A stretch of 64,000 nt of DNA, from the NCBI RefSeq assembly GCF_014644555.1, contig NZ_BMKX01000002.1:587797-651796 (forward strand), in the 5' to 3' direction. This DNA is from Glutamicibacter ardleyensis (GTDB taxonomy: Bacteria; Actinomycetota; Actinomycetes; Actinomycetales; Micrococcaceae). The translations under genes were made by a program, and so were the position numbers. Below are positions 26,895 to 35,038 of this stretch, piece by piece (the stretch's first letter is position 1; each line of letters opens with the position of its first letter). The notes beneath the pieces were generated by a model. That model was not told the origin of the DNA and made no database searches. It worked only from the letters and a program-made list of their open reading frames with translations.

Positions 26895-27530
26895 GTGGCG
26901 AAGAAGAAAGTAGTTGTCCTCGACTACGGTTCCGGAAATGTCCGATCGGCAGTGCGCGCGTTGGAAGCTGCGGGAGCAGAAGTTGAGCTAACCGCCGATG
27001 CTAAAGCCATCCTCGACGCCGACGGCCTGGTCGTTCCCGGCGTGGGAGCTTACGCATCGGTAATGGAGCAACTAGCCAAAACCGGCGCACTGCGATGGAT
27101 TGGCCGACGCATTGCAGGCGGCAAACCAGTGCTTGGCATCTGCGTAGGACACCAGGTGTTCTTCGAGCAGGGTGTTGAACACGGGGTGGAAACCGAAGGG
27201 ATCGGCGAATGGCCCGGTGTCGTCGAACGTTTACAGGCCGAGGTCATCCCGCATATGGGTTGGAATACCGTGCGCCCACCAGAAAATTCGAAGCTTTTTG
27301 CCGGCATCGAGAATGAACGGTTCTATTTTGTGCACTCCTACGCGGTGCAAAAGTGGGAATTTGATGTCACTCAGCCGGCGATGACCCCGCCACAGGTGAC
27401 CTGGTCTACTCACGGAACCGACTTTGTTGCAGCGGTGGAAAATGGTCCACTTTCGGCAGTGCAGTTCCACCCGGAGAAATCCGGCGACGCGGGCGCAAAG
27501 TTGCTGCGTAACTGGTTGGAGACGCTCTAA
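26895..27530 (+). CDS. hisH: Imidazole glycerol phosphate synthase subunit HisH
   Basis: Glutamine amidotransferase subunit that supplies ammonia to HisF. 211 residues; the catalytic cysteine is in [12 protein letters not shown] and the His-Glu pair in [26 protein letters not shown] at the N terminus is typical of the family. It has a GTG start immediately after the hisB stop. Its partner hisF is not in the window, so the complex must be completed from another locus. Confidence 0.95.
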   Translation: MAKKKVVVLDYGSGNVRSAVRALEAAGAEVELTADAKAILDADGLVVPGVGAYASVMEQLAKTGALRWIGRRIAGGKPVLGICVGHQVFFEQGVEHGVETEGIGEWPGVVERLQAEVIPHMGWNTVRPPENSKLFAGIENERFYFVHSYAVQKWEFDVTQPAMTPPQVTWSTHGTDFVAAVENGPLSAVQFHPEKSGDAGAKLLRNWLETL

Positions 27531-27683
27531 ATGATTTGGGCAATTCTCCTGATGGCCCTCGGAGCCTTTTTGGCTGGTGGCGCGATTTCGCTGCAACGCC
27601 AGAAGGCACACCTGTCCTGGATCATCGCATTATGGGCCTTAGCCGCCGCGGCAATCGTCGCCGGTTGGGTCCAGACACTCTAG
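27531..27683 (+). CDS. Small membrane protein between hisH and hisA
   Basis: A 50-codon frame begins with ATG immediately after the hisH TAA and ends 22 bases before hisA. The product has two hydrophobic helices (about 2-18 and 27-45) separated by a short polar turn (SLQRQKAH) and ends WVQTL. Direct abutment to hisH implies translational coupling. The frame uses GC-rich third positions like its neighbours. No named family was recognised. Confidence 0.65.
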   Translation: MIWAILLMALGAFLAGGAISLQRQKAHLSWIIALWALAAAAIVAGWVQTL

Positions 27684-27705
27684 ACATTAGTGATAGAAGG
27701 AAATT

Positions 27706-28443
27706 ATGAGCGAGCTACCTATTCTTGAACTGCTTCCGGCGGTAGATATCGCCGACGGTCAGGCAGTGCGCCTGGTCCAGGGCGAAGCCGGATCGGAAAC
27801 CGGATACGGCGACCCACTGGAAGCTGCCTTGTCCTGGCAGCGCGAAGGCGCCCAATGGCTGCACCTCGTGGACCTCGATGCAGCATTCGGCCGTGGTAAC
27901 AACACCGATGTGGTCCAGCGCATCGCGCAAGAACTGAACATCAAGGTGGAGCTTTCCGGTGGCATCCGCGACGATGCATCGTTGGAACGCGCCCTAGAAT
28001 TTGGGGCGACCCGCGTAAACCTGGGCACGGCCGCACTGGAAAATCCAGCATGGACCGCTCGGGCCATCGAACGCTTCGGTGACAAAATCGCCGTTGGCAT
28101 GGACGTTCGCGGAACCACCCTATCTGGCCACGGCTGGACTAAGGACGGGGGCGATCTGTGGGACGTGCTCGCCCGTTTGGAAGATGCCGGCTGTGCCCGC
28201 TACGTGGTCACCGACGTGACCAAAGACGGAACACTTCGTGGCCCGAACGTTGAGCTACTGCGTGAAATCTGCGCGAAGACCAGCAAACCGGTCATTGCCT
28301 CCGGTGGTATCTCCTCGCTCGAAGACCTGCGCGTACTGCGCGAATTGGTCTCCGAGGGAATCGAAGGAGCGATCATGGGCAAGGCCCTGTACGCAGGTCA
28401 GTTCACTCTTGCGCAAGCACTAGACGTGGCCGGCCGCCACTAA
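27706..28443 (+). CDS. priA: HisA/PriA phosphoribosyl isomerase
   Basis: TIM-barrel isomerase of 245 residues for histidine synthesis. Catalytic aspartates are in [16 protein letters not shown] (N terminus) and [15 protein letters not shown] (about 166-180); phosphate-binding segments include SGGIRDD and [11 protein letters not shown]. In many actinobacteria this enzyme (PriA) also performs the TrpF reaction of tryptophan synthesis; whether it does so here depends on whether a trpF exists elsewhere. GAAGGAAA precedes the ATG. A strong terminator follows. Confidence 0.93.
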   Translation: MSELPILELLPAVDIADGQAVRLVQGEAGSETGYGDPLEAALSWQREGAQWLHLVDLDAAFGRGNNTDVVQRIAQELNIKVELSGGIRDDASLERALEFGATRVNLGTAALENPAWTARAIERFGDKIAVGMDVRGTTLSGHGWTKDGGDLWDVLARLEDAGCARYVVTDVTKDGTLRGPNVELLREICAKTSKPVIASGGISSLEDLRVLRELVSEGIEGAIMGKALYAGQFTLAQALDVAGRH

Positions 28444-28456
28444 CCACACGATATCT

Positions 28457-28500
28457 GCAGGACCCGAGGCAGCGCCTGTGCTACCTCGGGTCCTGCTTTT
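28457..28500 (+). terminator. Terminator after the his cluster
   Basis: Perfect 13-bp arms (28457-28469 and 28484-28496) followed by TTTT, closing the hisC-B-H-priA unit. Confidence 0.88.
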
Positions 28501-28658
28501 AATTCGCCATCGTGTCACAGGGCGCGTGGCAAAGCCGGGAACCGTGCACGCCATCGACGCTGAGGGAACGCGAATTTATCGTTGTCGCAAAACTCATTGG
28601 GTGGCCAACCTCATGGGCGGAGGGAGCATTGAGGTCTTTTCTATTTGCGCGCGCCAGA

Positions 28659-28671
28659 TAGCATTGTTTTA
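28659..28671 (+). promoter_or_regulatory. Leaderless-type -10 element of the SseB-like gene
   Basis: TAGCAT (28659-28664) ends six bases before the ATG at 28671; the stretch between is TGTTTT-like with no ribosome binding site. Confidence 0.4.
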
Positions 28672-29552
28672 TGAGCGCTTTGCACCCAGAATCAGAACCC
28701 GCCCGACACCTGCCAGGCCACATTGCAGCGGCCTTGGCGCAGGCCGGGAATCACGCTGACTCTGCGGGCCAAAGCTGGGATGGTCGCGATCTAAGTGGCG
28801 AAGAAAACCCCCTGCACAAATTTGATAAGGACGATGGATCCGCCGACGCTGGAGTGGTCCAAGCCCTGGCCGAACTGCGTGCTGGCACCGGAGATGAAGC
28901 GGGGGTCCATCGCGCGCTTTCCCAGGCGCGGATCTTCGTAGCTGTGGTCGCGCAACTGGGTGAGGAAGCGATGACCGAGCACGGTTTCGCCGCCGACAAG
29001 GAAGCGGATATGGCCTTGGTGAAAATCAAGGCACCCGATGGCCGCATGGCCTTACCAGTGTTCACTACCGTCGAACGCCTGCAAGCATGGCACGATCAGG
29101 CCCGACCGGTTGCGGTGTATGCCCCGCGCGCGGCACTGTCCGCGGTCAGCGAGGAAGCCCAGCTATTAGTGCTCGATCCAGGCAACGACTTCACCTTTGT
29201 GCTGCGCCGCCCGGGGATGTGGACGCTGGCTAAACAGGTTGACTGGACCCCGAGTTATTTGAATGAGCAGGTGGCCAAGCTGGTCGAAGAAGCTACCACC
29301 GGACACCAGAAATTACGGACGGTGAAGCTTGCTCCGGGCCGCGGAGTCGGTTCGCGTGACCAGCTAGGCGCCCCAGTTCTAGGTGGGGGAGCCGGGCCGG
29401 AGCTGAATTTGCAGTTCGTGTTTGCCGCCGGCACTCCGGAGGCCGAAGCCCGGCACATCACCCAAAACATTCATGGGCTACTAGCCCAAAACCCAGAATT
29501 CGCCGAAGCGGTAGATTCGATCGAAGTGAGCTTGCACAGCGCACCCAACTAA
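28671..29552 (+). CDS. SseB family protein
   Basis: 293-residue soluble protein with an SseB N-terminal-type domain (PF07179), visible as DMALVKIKAPDGRMALPVFT followed by RLQAWH, RPVAVYAPRAALSAV and LLVLDPGNDFTFVLRRP. A C-terminal region of about 80 residues (from KLRTVKLAPGRG) resembles the SseB C-terminal part. The first 60 residues are polar and low-complexity. The protein has no signal peptide. The family's role in actinobacteria is not defined. The MFS gene follows after 21 bases. Confidence 0.75.
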   Translation: MSALHPESEPARHLPGHIAAALAQAGNHADSAGQSWDGRDLSGEENPLHKFDKDDGSADAGVVQALAELRAGTGDEAGVHRALSQARIFVAVVAQLGEEAMTEHGFAADKEADMALVKIKAPDGRMALPVFTTVERLQAWHDQARPVAVYAPRAALSAVSEEAQLLVLDPGNDFTFVLRRPGMWTLAKQVDWTPSYLNEQVAKLVEEATTGHQKLRTVKLAPGRGVGSRDQLGAPVLGGGAGPELNLQFVFAAGTPEAEARHITQNIHGLLAQNPEFAEAVDSIEVSLHSAPN

Positions 29553-29573
29553 TAGAGAAGGAAAAGCCCGGGT

Positions 29574-30911
29574 ATGAAACGGTATTGGCAGATTCTGCGG
29601 CAACCGCAGATCTCCTCGCTACTGGTCATCGGAATGATTGCCCGACTTCCGCATTCGGCGCTGAGCATGCTCTTGCTTTTGCATCTGGTCACAAACCTCG
29701 ATCAGAGTTGGGTATCTGCCGGTCTGGTCACCGCACTTATGACCTTGGGTATCGCAATTGGCGCACCGTGGCGTGGGGCCCGCGTTGATGCGTGGGGTCT
29801 ACGCCGGGCGCTGATCCCGTCAATTTTTGTCGAAACCCTCGTCTGGTGCACGGTGCCCCACGTTGCACTGGAATGGGTATACCCTCTGGCATTCATTGGC
29901 GGTCTGTTTTCCTTACCGGTGTTCTCCGTGGTGCGCACGGCGCTGGGCATCATGACCACCGGAGACCAACGCCGCACGGCTTTTGCGCTCGATGCCACCG
30001 GAACCGAACTAGTCTTCATCGTCGGACCGGCCTCCGCAGGAATCGTCGCCACGCAGATCAGCAGCACCATCGGACTGAGCGTCATCGGAATCACCGCCTC
30101 GCTCGCTGGCCTCGCGCTCATGATCTTGAACCCACCCACACGCAGCGATGATCCGAAAGCGGTCGCGATGCGTGCCAACGTGCATGAGGAACGTCTCGGC
30201 GCGGAAGCCAGCTTCATTGCCGCTGCACCGGTTGGCGTAGCCGAGGTGGAAGGCGAACTGATTACCGCCGGGTGGAAATCCGCGCGCGCCAGAATTAAGA
30301 GCCGAGGCCGAGCCTTTAAGGGCAGGTTTAACTGGATTAGCGCCTCGGTGCTTGCGGTCTTCATCGCCGCCGGCGGTGCCGGAGCGCTACTCACCGGCAC
30401 CGAAGTGGGTATCGTCGCCGAGCTTGAAGCCCAATCACGCTCCGGAGACCTAGGAATCGTGTTCCTCTTCTGGTGCGGGTCCTCGCTCATTGGCGGGTTG
30501 CTTTATGGAGCGATGAATCGTTCGATCTCCCCGCTGATGCTGCTCCTGGCCATGGCCATACTCACCGTGCCCATGTACTTCGCCACCGACACCTGGTCCC
30601 TGGCCCTACTGTCACTGGCCCCCGGATTCCTCTGTGCCCCAACACTCTCGGCGGCCTCCGAATGGCTCACCGATCTGGTCGCGGAAAAACGCCGCGGCGA
30701 GGCGATGGGTTGGTACGGTTCGGCGATGACCACCGGCACCGCTCTCGGTTCACCGCTGACTGGAATCTTCGTTGACACCCTTGGCCCGGCGCAAGCCTTC
30801 ATCGGCATCGGTGCGTTGGCGGTGTTCATCGTGATCATTGCGCTGATCGCCCAACAGATTCGCCGCCGTGTACGCCGCGCCCGTCGCCGCAGGTTGGAAG
30901 CCATCGGATAG
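29574..30911 (+). CDS. Major facilitator superfamily transporter
   Basis: 445 residues with about twelve hydrophobic helices in two groups separated by a charged central loop (about 195-245). The helix 2-3 region reads ALMTLGIAIGAPWRGARVDAWGLRR, the MFS motif A equivalent. It ends in a strongly basic tail (RRRVRRARRRRLE). AAGGAAAAG precedes the ATG. Substrate cannot be deduced. It probably forms a unit with the SseB-like gene. Confidence 0.85.
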   Translation: MKRYWQILRQPQISSLLVIGMIARLPHSALSMLLLLHLVTNLDQSWVSAGLVTALMTLGIAIGAPWRGARVDAWGLRRALIPSIFVETLVWCTVPHVALEWVYPLAFIGGLFSLPVFSVVRTALGIMTTGDQRRTAFALDATGTELVFIVGPASAGIVATQISSTIGLSVIGITASLAGLALMILNPPTRSDDPKAVAMRANVHEERLGAEASFIAAAPVGVAEVEGELITAGWKSARARIKSRGRAFKGRFNWISASVLAVFIAAGGAGALLTGTEVGIVAELEAQSRSGDLGIVFLFWCGSSLIGGLLYGAMNRSISPLMLLLAMAILTVPMYFATDTWSLALLSLAPGFLCAPTLSAASEWLTDLVAEKRRGEAMGWYGSAMTTGTALGSPLTGIFVDTLGPAQAFIGIGALAVFIVIIALIAQQIRRRVRRARRRRLEAIG

Positions 30912-30985
30912 CTCCGCGATGCCCGGCATTCGTTCCCGCGCGCTTCTCGCGCAGCGATTTCACCTCAGTAGTGGGCTAAAGAACA

Positions 30986-31018
30986 ATGGACTCGCTTCCC
31001 AAAGGGAAGCGAGTCCAT
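30986..31018. terminator. Bidirectional terminator between MFS and DUF1844 genes
   Basis: Perfect 15-bp arms (30986-31000 and 31004-31018) with a three-base loop; T-rich on the minus-strand exit side. It ends both converging transcripts. Confidence 0.88.
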
Positions 31019-31051
31019 GACGTTAATCTCTTAAATTTTGTGTAATAAAGG

Positions 31052-31417
31052 CTAGTTGACCGGACCGGTGTACTTTTCGCCCGGGCCCTTACCTGGCTGG
31101 TCGGGGATCAACGAGGCTTCGCGGAAGGCTAGCTGCAAGCTACGCAAACCATCACGCAAAGGAGCTGCATGCTGCGAGCCAATCTCCGGTGCGCCGGCGG
31201 TGACTAGGCCAGCTAGCGCCGTAATTAGTTTGCGAGCTTCATCAAGATCCTTCAGCTCATTGGCATCTTCGCCCTCTGCCAGTCCACATTTGACCGCTGC
31301 TGCGCTCATTAGGTGGACCGCTGCGGTGGTGACGATTTCTACTGCTGGAACTTCGGCGATGTCGCGCATCTGCTGTGCGACGGCTTCCTGCTGCGAGTTG
31401 GTGTCTTCGGTACTCAT
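31052..31417 (-). CDS. DUF1844 family protein
   Basis: 121 residues of the DUF1844 family, often found beside infC in actinobacteria. The conserved core is VEIVTTAAVHLMSAAAVKCGL and DLDEARKLITALAGLV. The frame is open to 31783, but family similarity begins at ATG 31417, and the upstream part lies over the infC leader, so I cut it there. The protein is small, helical and without a signal peptide; function unknown. Confidence 0.8.
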   Translation of the reverse strand: MSTEDTNSQQEAVAQQMRDIAEVPAVEIVTTAAVHLMSAAAVKCGLAEGEDANELKDLDEARKLITALAGLVTAGAPEIGSQHAAPLRDGLRSLQLAFREASLIPDQPGKGPGEKYTGPVN

Positions 31418-31559
31418 ACTGCTAAGCTTGTCATAGACTGACTCAATACAGGTACTTGAGAGCGTCCGGTATCCGGATGATGTCCACAAGAGATCAGTGT
31501 TGAGCCATGCAAGTGGAGGCCAACTCCCACCCGCTGTAGCCGTTGAGGCTTCCGGGTCA

Positions 31560-31588
31560 TTCGGCAGGATACCTCGCGGTATCCCGAA
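31560..31588 (+). promoter_or_regulatory. Hairpin in the infC leader
   Basis: GGATACC (31567-31573) pairs perfectly with GGTATCC (31578-31584) around TCGC, extended by TTCG/CGAA beyond a bulge. It may be a sensor element upstream of the attenuator-like stem. Confidence 0.45.
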
Positions 31589-31635
31589 ATAGTTTTGCGA
31601 TGAGATTCGTTTAACTATTATGTCGTCTATGTTTT

Positions 31636-31677
31636 GGCCTTCGCCTGCACCTCGCAGACGGAGGCCTTCTTTGTTTG
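31636..31677 (+). terminator. Attenuator-like intrinsic terminator in the infC leader
   Basis: Arms 31636-31648 and 31654-31666 form 12 of 13 pairs (one G-U) around ACCTC, directly followed by TTCTTTGTTTG. It sits 35-45 bases upstream of the infC start, where a terminator would control the whole infC-rpmI-rplT operon. Confidence 0.6.
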
Positions 31678-31711
31678 CGAGTAAGTGACTTACGAAAATC
31701 AGGAGTGACAC

Positions 31712-32401
31712 ATCAGCGATCCACGCATTAATGAGCGCATTCGCGTGCCAGAGGTACGTCTCGTCGGACCCAATGGTGAGCAAGTAGGAATTGTCCGTAT
31801 TGAGGACGCACTCCGTCTAGCTGTCGAGTCCGATCTGGACTTGGTTGAGGTCGCACCGACCGCCAAGCCTCCTGTATGCAAGCTGATGGACTTCGGCAAG
31901 TTTAAGTACGAAGCTGCAGTCAAGGCTCGTGAAGCTCGTAAGAACCAGACCAACACGATCCTGAAGGAAGTTCGCTTCCGTCTGAAGATCGATACTCACG
32001 ACTACGAGACCAAGGTCGGCCACGCACTACGCTTCTTAGGCGCAGGCGACAAGGTTAAGGCCATGATCCAGTTCCGCGGTCGTGAACAGCAGCGTCCAGA
32101 AATGGGCATTCGCTTGCTCGAAAAATTTGCAGCAGACGTCGCTGAGGTAGGACTTGTAGAGTCCACGCCTCGCATCGATGGCCGAAACATGGTCATGGTG
32201 GTAGGTCCGCTGAAGAACAAGGCAGAAGCTCGCCGCGAACAGCAGCAACAGCAGAAGTCCGGTGGCCGGGATAGCGCGAAGCGCAAGATCCGCACCGACG
32301 CCCCAGATGAAACCGAGGGTCAGAACGTCGCAGCTGCGATGGACGACGATGCTCGTGCCAAGCTGGAGCAGGCTCGCAACGTAGCTGAAGACGAAGCTTA
32401 G
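31712..32401 (+). CDS. infC: Translation initiation factor IF-3 (AUC start)
   Basis: Blocks premature subunit joining and proofreads initiator tRNA pairing. The N-terminal sequence [20 protein letters not shown] is read from ATC 31712; AGGAG (31701-31705) is correctly spaced six bases upstream, an in-frame TGA lies at 31706, and no ATG/GTG/TTG occurs before GTG 31745, which would delete conserved residues. So the start is almost surely AUC, which lets IF-3 repress its own mRNA. The 229-residue protein has both IF-3 domains plus a charged, glutamine-rich C-terminal tail of about 50 residues (from REQQQQQKS) beyond the usual length. Confidence 0.93.
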   Translation: MSDPRINERIRVPEVRLVGPNGEQVGIVRIEDALRLAVESDLDLVEVAPTAKPPVCKLMDFGKFKYEAAVKAREARKNQTNTILKEVRFRLKIDTHDYETKVGHALRFLGAGDKVKAMIQFRGREQQRPEMGIRLLEKFAADVAEVGLVESTPRIDGRNMVMVVGPLKNKAEARREQQQQQKSGGRDSAKRKIRTDAPDETEGQNVAAAMDDDARAKLEQARNVAEDEA

Positions 32402-32456
32402 CCCAAGTCTGTTGGGCCTTCGGGCCCGTCATCGGAAACGATGAAGGAGCTTCCTT
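32401..32456 (+). promoter_or_regulatory. Cluster of hairpins between infC and rpmI
   Basis: Directly after the infC stop are GCCCAA/TTGGGC, GGGCC-TTCG-GGCCC (32414-32427), TCATCG-GAAA-CGATGA (32429-32444) and AAGGA/TCCTT. The UUCG and GAAA loops suggest stable RNA structure, possibly a bL20 autoregulatory site or a processing region. Confidence 0.45.
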
Positions 32457-32570
32457 GAGAAGTTCCAACTATCAAGAGAACAGCAGCGGTCACCTTGCCA
32501 AGAGGGTCCGCTTCGGATGATCCCCACAGATCTAACGATTTATGTGGAGCACGTTAGGAGAACGGCAGCT

Positions 32571-32765
32571 ATGCCGAAGTTCAAGACTCACAGTGGCGCC
32601 AAGAAGCGCTTCAAGCTGACTGGTAGCGGCAAGCTCAAGCGCCAGCAGGCTAACCGTCGTCACTACCTGGAGCACAAGTCCTCGCGCGTTACTCGCCGCC
32701 TGGCTTCTGACCAGTTGGTCGCTAAGGCCGATGTTAAGACCATCAAGCGGATGTTGGGCATCTAA
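32571..32765 (+). CDS. rpmI: 50S ribosomal protein bL35
   Basis: 64-residue basic ribosomal protein. It begins [20 protein letters not shown], the family signature, and ends [13 protein letters not shown] 32571 was chosen over the longer open frame from 32517, because AGGAG lies ten bases upstream and the shorter form is the full family length. It sits between infC and rplT as in nearly all bacteria. Confidence 0.97.
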   Translation: MPKFKTHSGAKKRFKLTGSGKLKRQQANRRHYLEHKSSRVTRRLASDQLVAKADVKTIKRMLGI

Positions 32766-32868
32766 GCTCTCCCTTTTCGCAATTCGGGGAAGCACCACCC
32801 CAACAACCATAGATTTCACTTTCATCGGGTAAGCCCGATGGGAGGAACTGACTTGAAGGAGTACACAC

Positions 32869-33525
32869 GTGGCACGTGTGAAGCGGGCAGTAAACGCCCA
32901 TAAGAAGCGTCGCGTCGTTCTGGAACGCGCAAAGGGTTACCGCGGTCAGCGTTCGCGCCTGTACCGTAAGGCCAAGGAGCAGTTGCTCCACTCGTACGTT
33001 TACAGCTTCAATGACCGTCGCAAGCGCAAGGGTGACTTCCGTCGCCTGTGGATCCAGCGTATCAACGCCGCATCCCGCGCTAACGGTCTGACCTACAACC
33101 GCTTGATCCAGGGCCTGAAGGCCGCTGAGGTCGAGGTTGACCGTCGTATGCTTTCCGAGCTTGCTGTTTCGGATTCGAACGCTTTCGCTACCTTGGTTAA
33201 GGTTGCTAAGGACGCTCTTCCAGCAGACGTCAACGCACCACGTAACGCTGAAGTAGCAGTTGCTCCAAAGGCAGCTAAGGCTCCTAAGGCTGCTGCACCA
33301 GCAGCTAAGTCCGTCGAAGGCGAAGGCGTAGTCAAGGCCGTTGAGGGCGAAGACGCACCAGAAGGCTTCGTCATCAAGGGCAACGCCGGTTCGAACAAGT
33401 ACCACGTTCCAGGTTCCACCTGGTACGAGCAGACCGAAGCCGAGTTCTGGTTCAACTCGACCGACGCTGCTAAGGCTGCAGGCTTCGAGCCAGCTGGTGG
33501 AGAATCCCGCCAGCAGATGAAGTAA
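32869..33525 (+). CDS. rplT: 50S ribosomal protein bL20 with C-terminal extension
   Basis: Residues 1-118 are a complete bL20, an early 23S rRNA assembly protein ([14 protein letters not shown] at the start, [35 protein letters not shown]). Then an Ala/Lys/Pro-rich linker (about 122-160) leads to a separate module at 165-210 with the pattern IKGN-x3[20 protein letters not shown] and [12 protein letters not shown]. This resembles the short C-terminal module found on several actinobacterial ribosomal proteins (called sunset domain in NCBI models, from memory). The total of 218 residues is about 95 above the norm. A strong terminator follows. Confidence 0.95.
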   Translation: MARVKRAVNAHKKRRVVLERAKGYRGQRSRLYRKAKEQLLHSYVYSFNDRRKRKGDFRRLWIQRINAASRANGLTYNRLIQGLKAAEVEVDRRMLSELAVSDSNAFATLVKVAKDALPADVNAPRNAEVAVAPKAAKAPKAAAPAAKSVEGEGVVKAVEGEDAPEGFVIKGNAGSNKYHVPGSTWYEQTEAEFWFNSTDAAKAAGFEPAGGESRQQMK

Positions 33526-33567
33526 ATCCGTTTCTCCCTTTGAGCTAAGCCTCAGGTAGGACAGATC

Positions 33568-33616
33568 ACACCGAAGGGTGGGCACCGCACATAGTGCGGA
33601 GCCCACCCTTCGGTGT
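33568..33616 (+). terminator. Terminator of the infC-rpmI-rplT operon
   Basis: 23-base arms (33568-33590 and 33594-33616) with one A-A mismatch and a three-base loop, followed by TTTCT. Confidence 0.9.
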
Positions 33617-33625
33617 TTCTACCGG

Positions 33626-33638
33626 TATTCTCGTTATA
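33626..33638 (+). promoter_or_regulatory. Leaderless-type -10 element of the rRNA methylase gene
   Basis: TATTCT (33626-33631) ends six bases before ATG 33638, no ribosome binding site is present, and the element begins only ten bases after the rplT terminator. Confidence 0.5.
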
Positions 33639-34519
33639 TGACCAGCTTCTCCAATGATGTGATGTCCAATCCACGCGCCGACCGAGTGAAGGCAGTAGCC
33701 CGGCTAGCCCACCGTAAGGGGCGGGAAGCAACCGGCGAATTCCTCGCCGAAGGTCCGCAAGCTGTGCGCGAAGCACTGCTCGCCCACCAAAGTAACGACC
33801 AGCTGGTTCAAGAGGTCTACGTGGTGCCCGGATTCTTGGAAAGTCATGAGGAATTTTCGACTTTGCTCGAGGCGGGCAACATCCACACCTTCTTTGTCAC
33901 TGGCGATGTCATTTCCGCCATGGCAGACACAAAGAACCCTCAGGGTATCCTCGCCGTCGTTGCCATGTCCCAGCCGCAGCTTTTCGAAGTACTGGCCACC
34001 AAACCGAAATTGATCGCCGTGCTGTGCCGCATTCAGGATCCGGGTAATGCCGGCACCATCTTGCGCGCCGCCGATGCCGCCGGAGCCGACGCGGTGATTA
34101 TCACCAAGGACAGCGTCGATATCTATAATCCCAAAGCCGTCCGCTCCACCGCCGGCTCACTCTTCCACCTGCCAGTGCTCAGCGACGTAGACCTCGCACA
34201 GGTTGTGGCTGATATTAATAGTGCCGAAGTTTCCTTCCAAATTTTGTCGGCCGATGGCTATGCCGAACACAACCTGGACACGCTGCAAGATAGCGCAGTA
34301 TTACGCGCTGGTGCACTGGAGTCCGTGAGCGCAGAAGAGCCAGCACTGGAACGACCCACGATCTGGCTTTTCGGCAATGAGGGCCAGGGCTTGAGCGAAC
34401 AAGAGAAGGCGCTGGCACAGTTCAACGTCGCGGTACCGCTCTACGGGGTGGCCGAATCACTGAACGTGAGCACCGCCGCGACGGTGTGCCTCTACGCGTC
34501 GGCTCGCGCCCAGCGATAG
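33638..34519 (+). CDS. TrmH/SpoU family RNA methyltransferase
   Basis: SPOUT-class 2'-O-ribose methylase of rRNA or tRNA (TsnR/RlmB-like). The N-terminal substrate-binding domain contains NPRADRVKAVARLAHRKGRE; the catalytic domain has the three SPOUT motifs: DPGNAGTILRAADAAGADAV, LFGNEGQGLSEQE and VPLYGVAESLNVSTAA. The start was set at ATG 33638 (293 residues). The same gene sits between rplT and pheS in mycobacteria (tsnR). Target nucleotide not determinable. Confidence 0.9.
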   Translation: MTSFSNDVMSNPRADRVKAVARLAHRKGREATGEFLAEGPQAVREALLAHQSNDQLVQEVYVVPGFLESHEEFSTLLEAGNIHTFFVTGDVISAMADTKNPQGILAVVAMSQPQLFEVLATKPKLIAVLCRIQDPGNAGTILRAADAAGADAVIITKDSVDIYNPKAVRSTAGSLFHLPVLSDVDLAQVVADINSAEVSFQILSADGYAEHNLDTLQDSAVLRAGALESVSAEEPALERPTIWLFGNEGQGLSEQEKALAQFNVAVPLYGVAESLNVSTAATVCLYASARAQR

Positions 34520-34529
34520 GTGTCGCCCG

Positions 34530-34973
34530 ATGCAGCTCAAACAAATCGTCGCGGTAGCGATCATCGACAGTTTTGAATCACCCACCAAGATGTTGGCAGC
34601 CCGTCGTAATCGTCCGGTTGAACTGGCCGGGCTCTGGGAATTTCCCGGTGGCAAGGTCGAACCGGGGGAGTCGCAGATCGATGCGGTACACCGCGAACTG
34701 CGTGAGGAACTTGGCGTACAGCTGAATCTCGGCGCAGAAATCATCGGGCCGCATGCCCAGGGCTGGGTGCTCAATGAGCGGGCAGCAATGCGCGTCTGGT
34801 TCGCCACGATCAGCGAGGGAACGCCCGACACGCTCGATGGACACGACCAATTGGCCTGGCTAGGCCTCGATGATTCCTTGGGCACAGTAGTGCCGTGGAT
34901 CGAGGCCGACGCCCCGATTGTGACTGCCTGTCTGGCCCAAGCTCATGCGGGGTCTACCTGCTCAACCGCGTAA
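34530..34973 (+). CDS. Nudix hydrolase, MutT-like
   Basis: 147-residue nucleotide pyrophosphohydrolase, most like 8-oxo-dGTP diphosphatases. The Nudix box G-x5-E-x7-R-E-x2-E-E-x-G is complete as GKVEPGESQIDAVHRELREE then LGV (about 39-64). GLWEFPGGK immediately before it is typical of the MutT/NudA branch. It starts ten bases after the methylase stop, so probably co-transcribed. Confidence 0.88.
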   Translation: MQLKQIVAVAIIDSFESPTKMLAARRNRPVELAGLWEFPGGKVEPGESQIDAVHRELREELGVQLNLGAEIIGPHAQGWVLNERAAMRVWFATISEGTPDTLDGHDQLAWLGLDDSLGTVVPWIEADAPIVTACLAQAHAGSTCSTA

Positions 34974-35038
34974 GCTGGTCATAGTGCCTGGAATCGGCAA
35001 CCCGTAACCAACCCACAAAATTTTTAGGAGTAATCCGA

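Noticed and set aside
31418..31783. N-terminal 122-codon extension of the DUF1844 frame
   Set aside because: It covers the infC leader and the infC start region and has no family similarity; DUF1844 begins at 31417.
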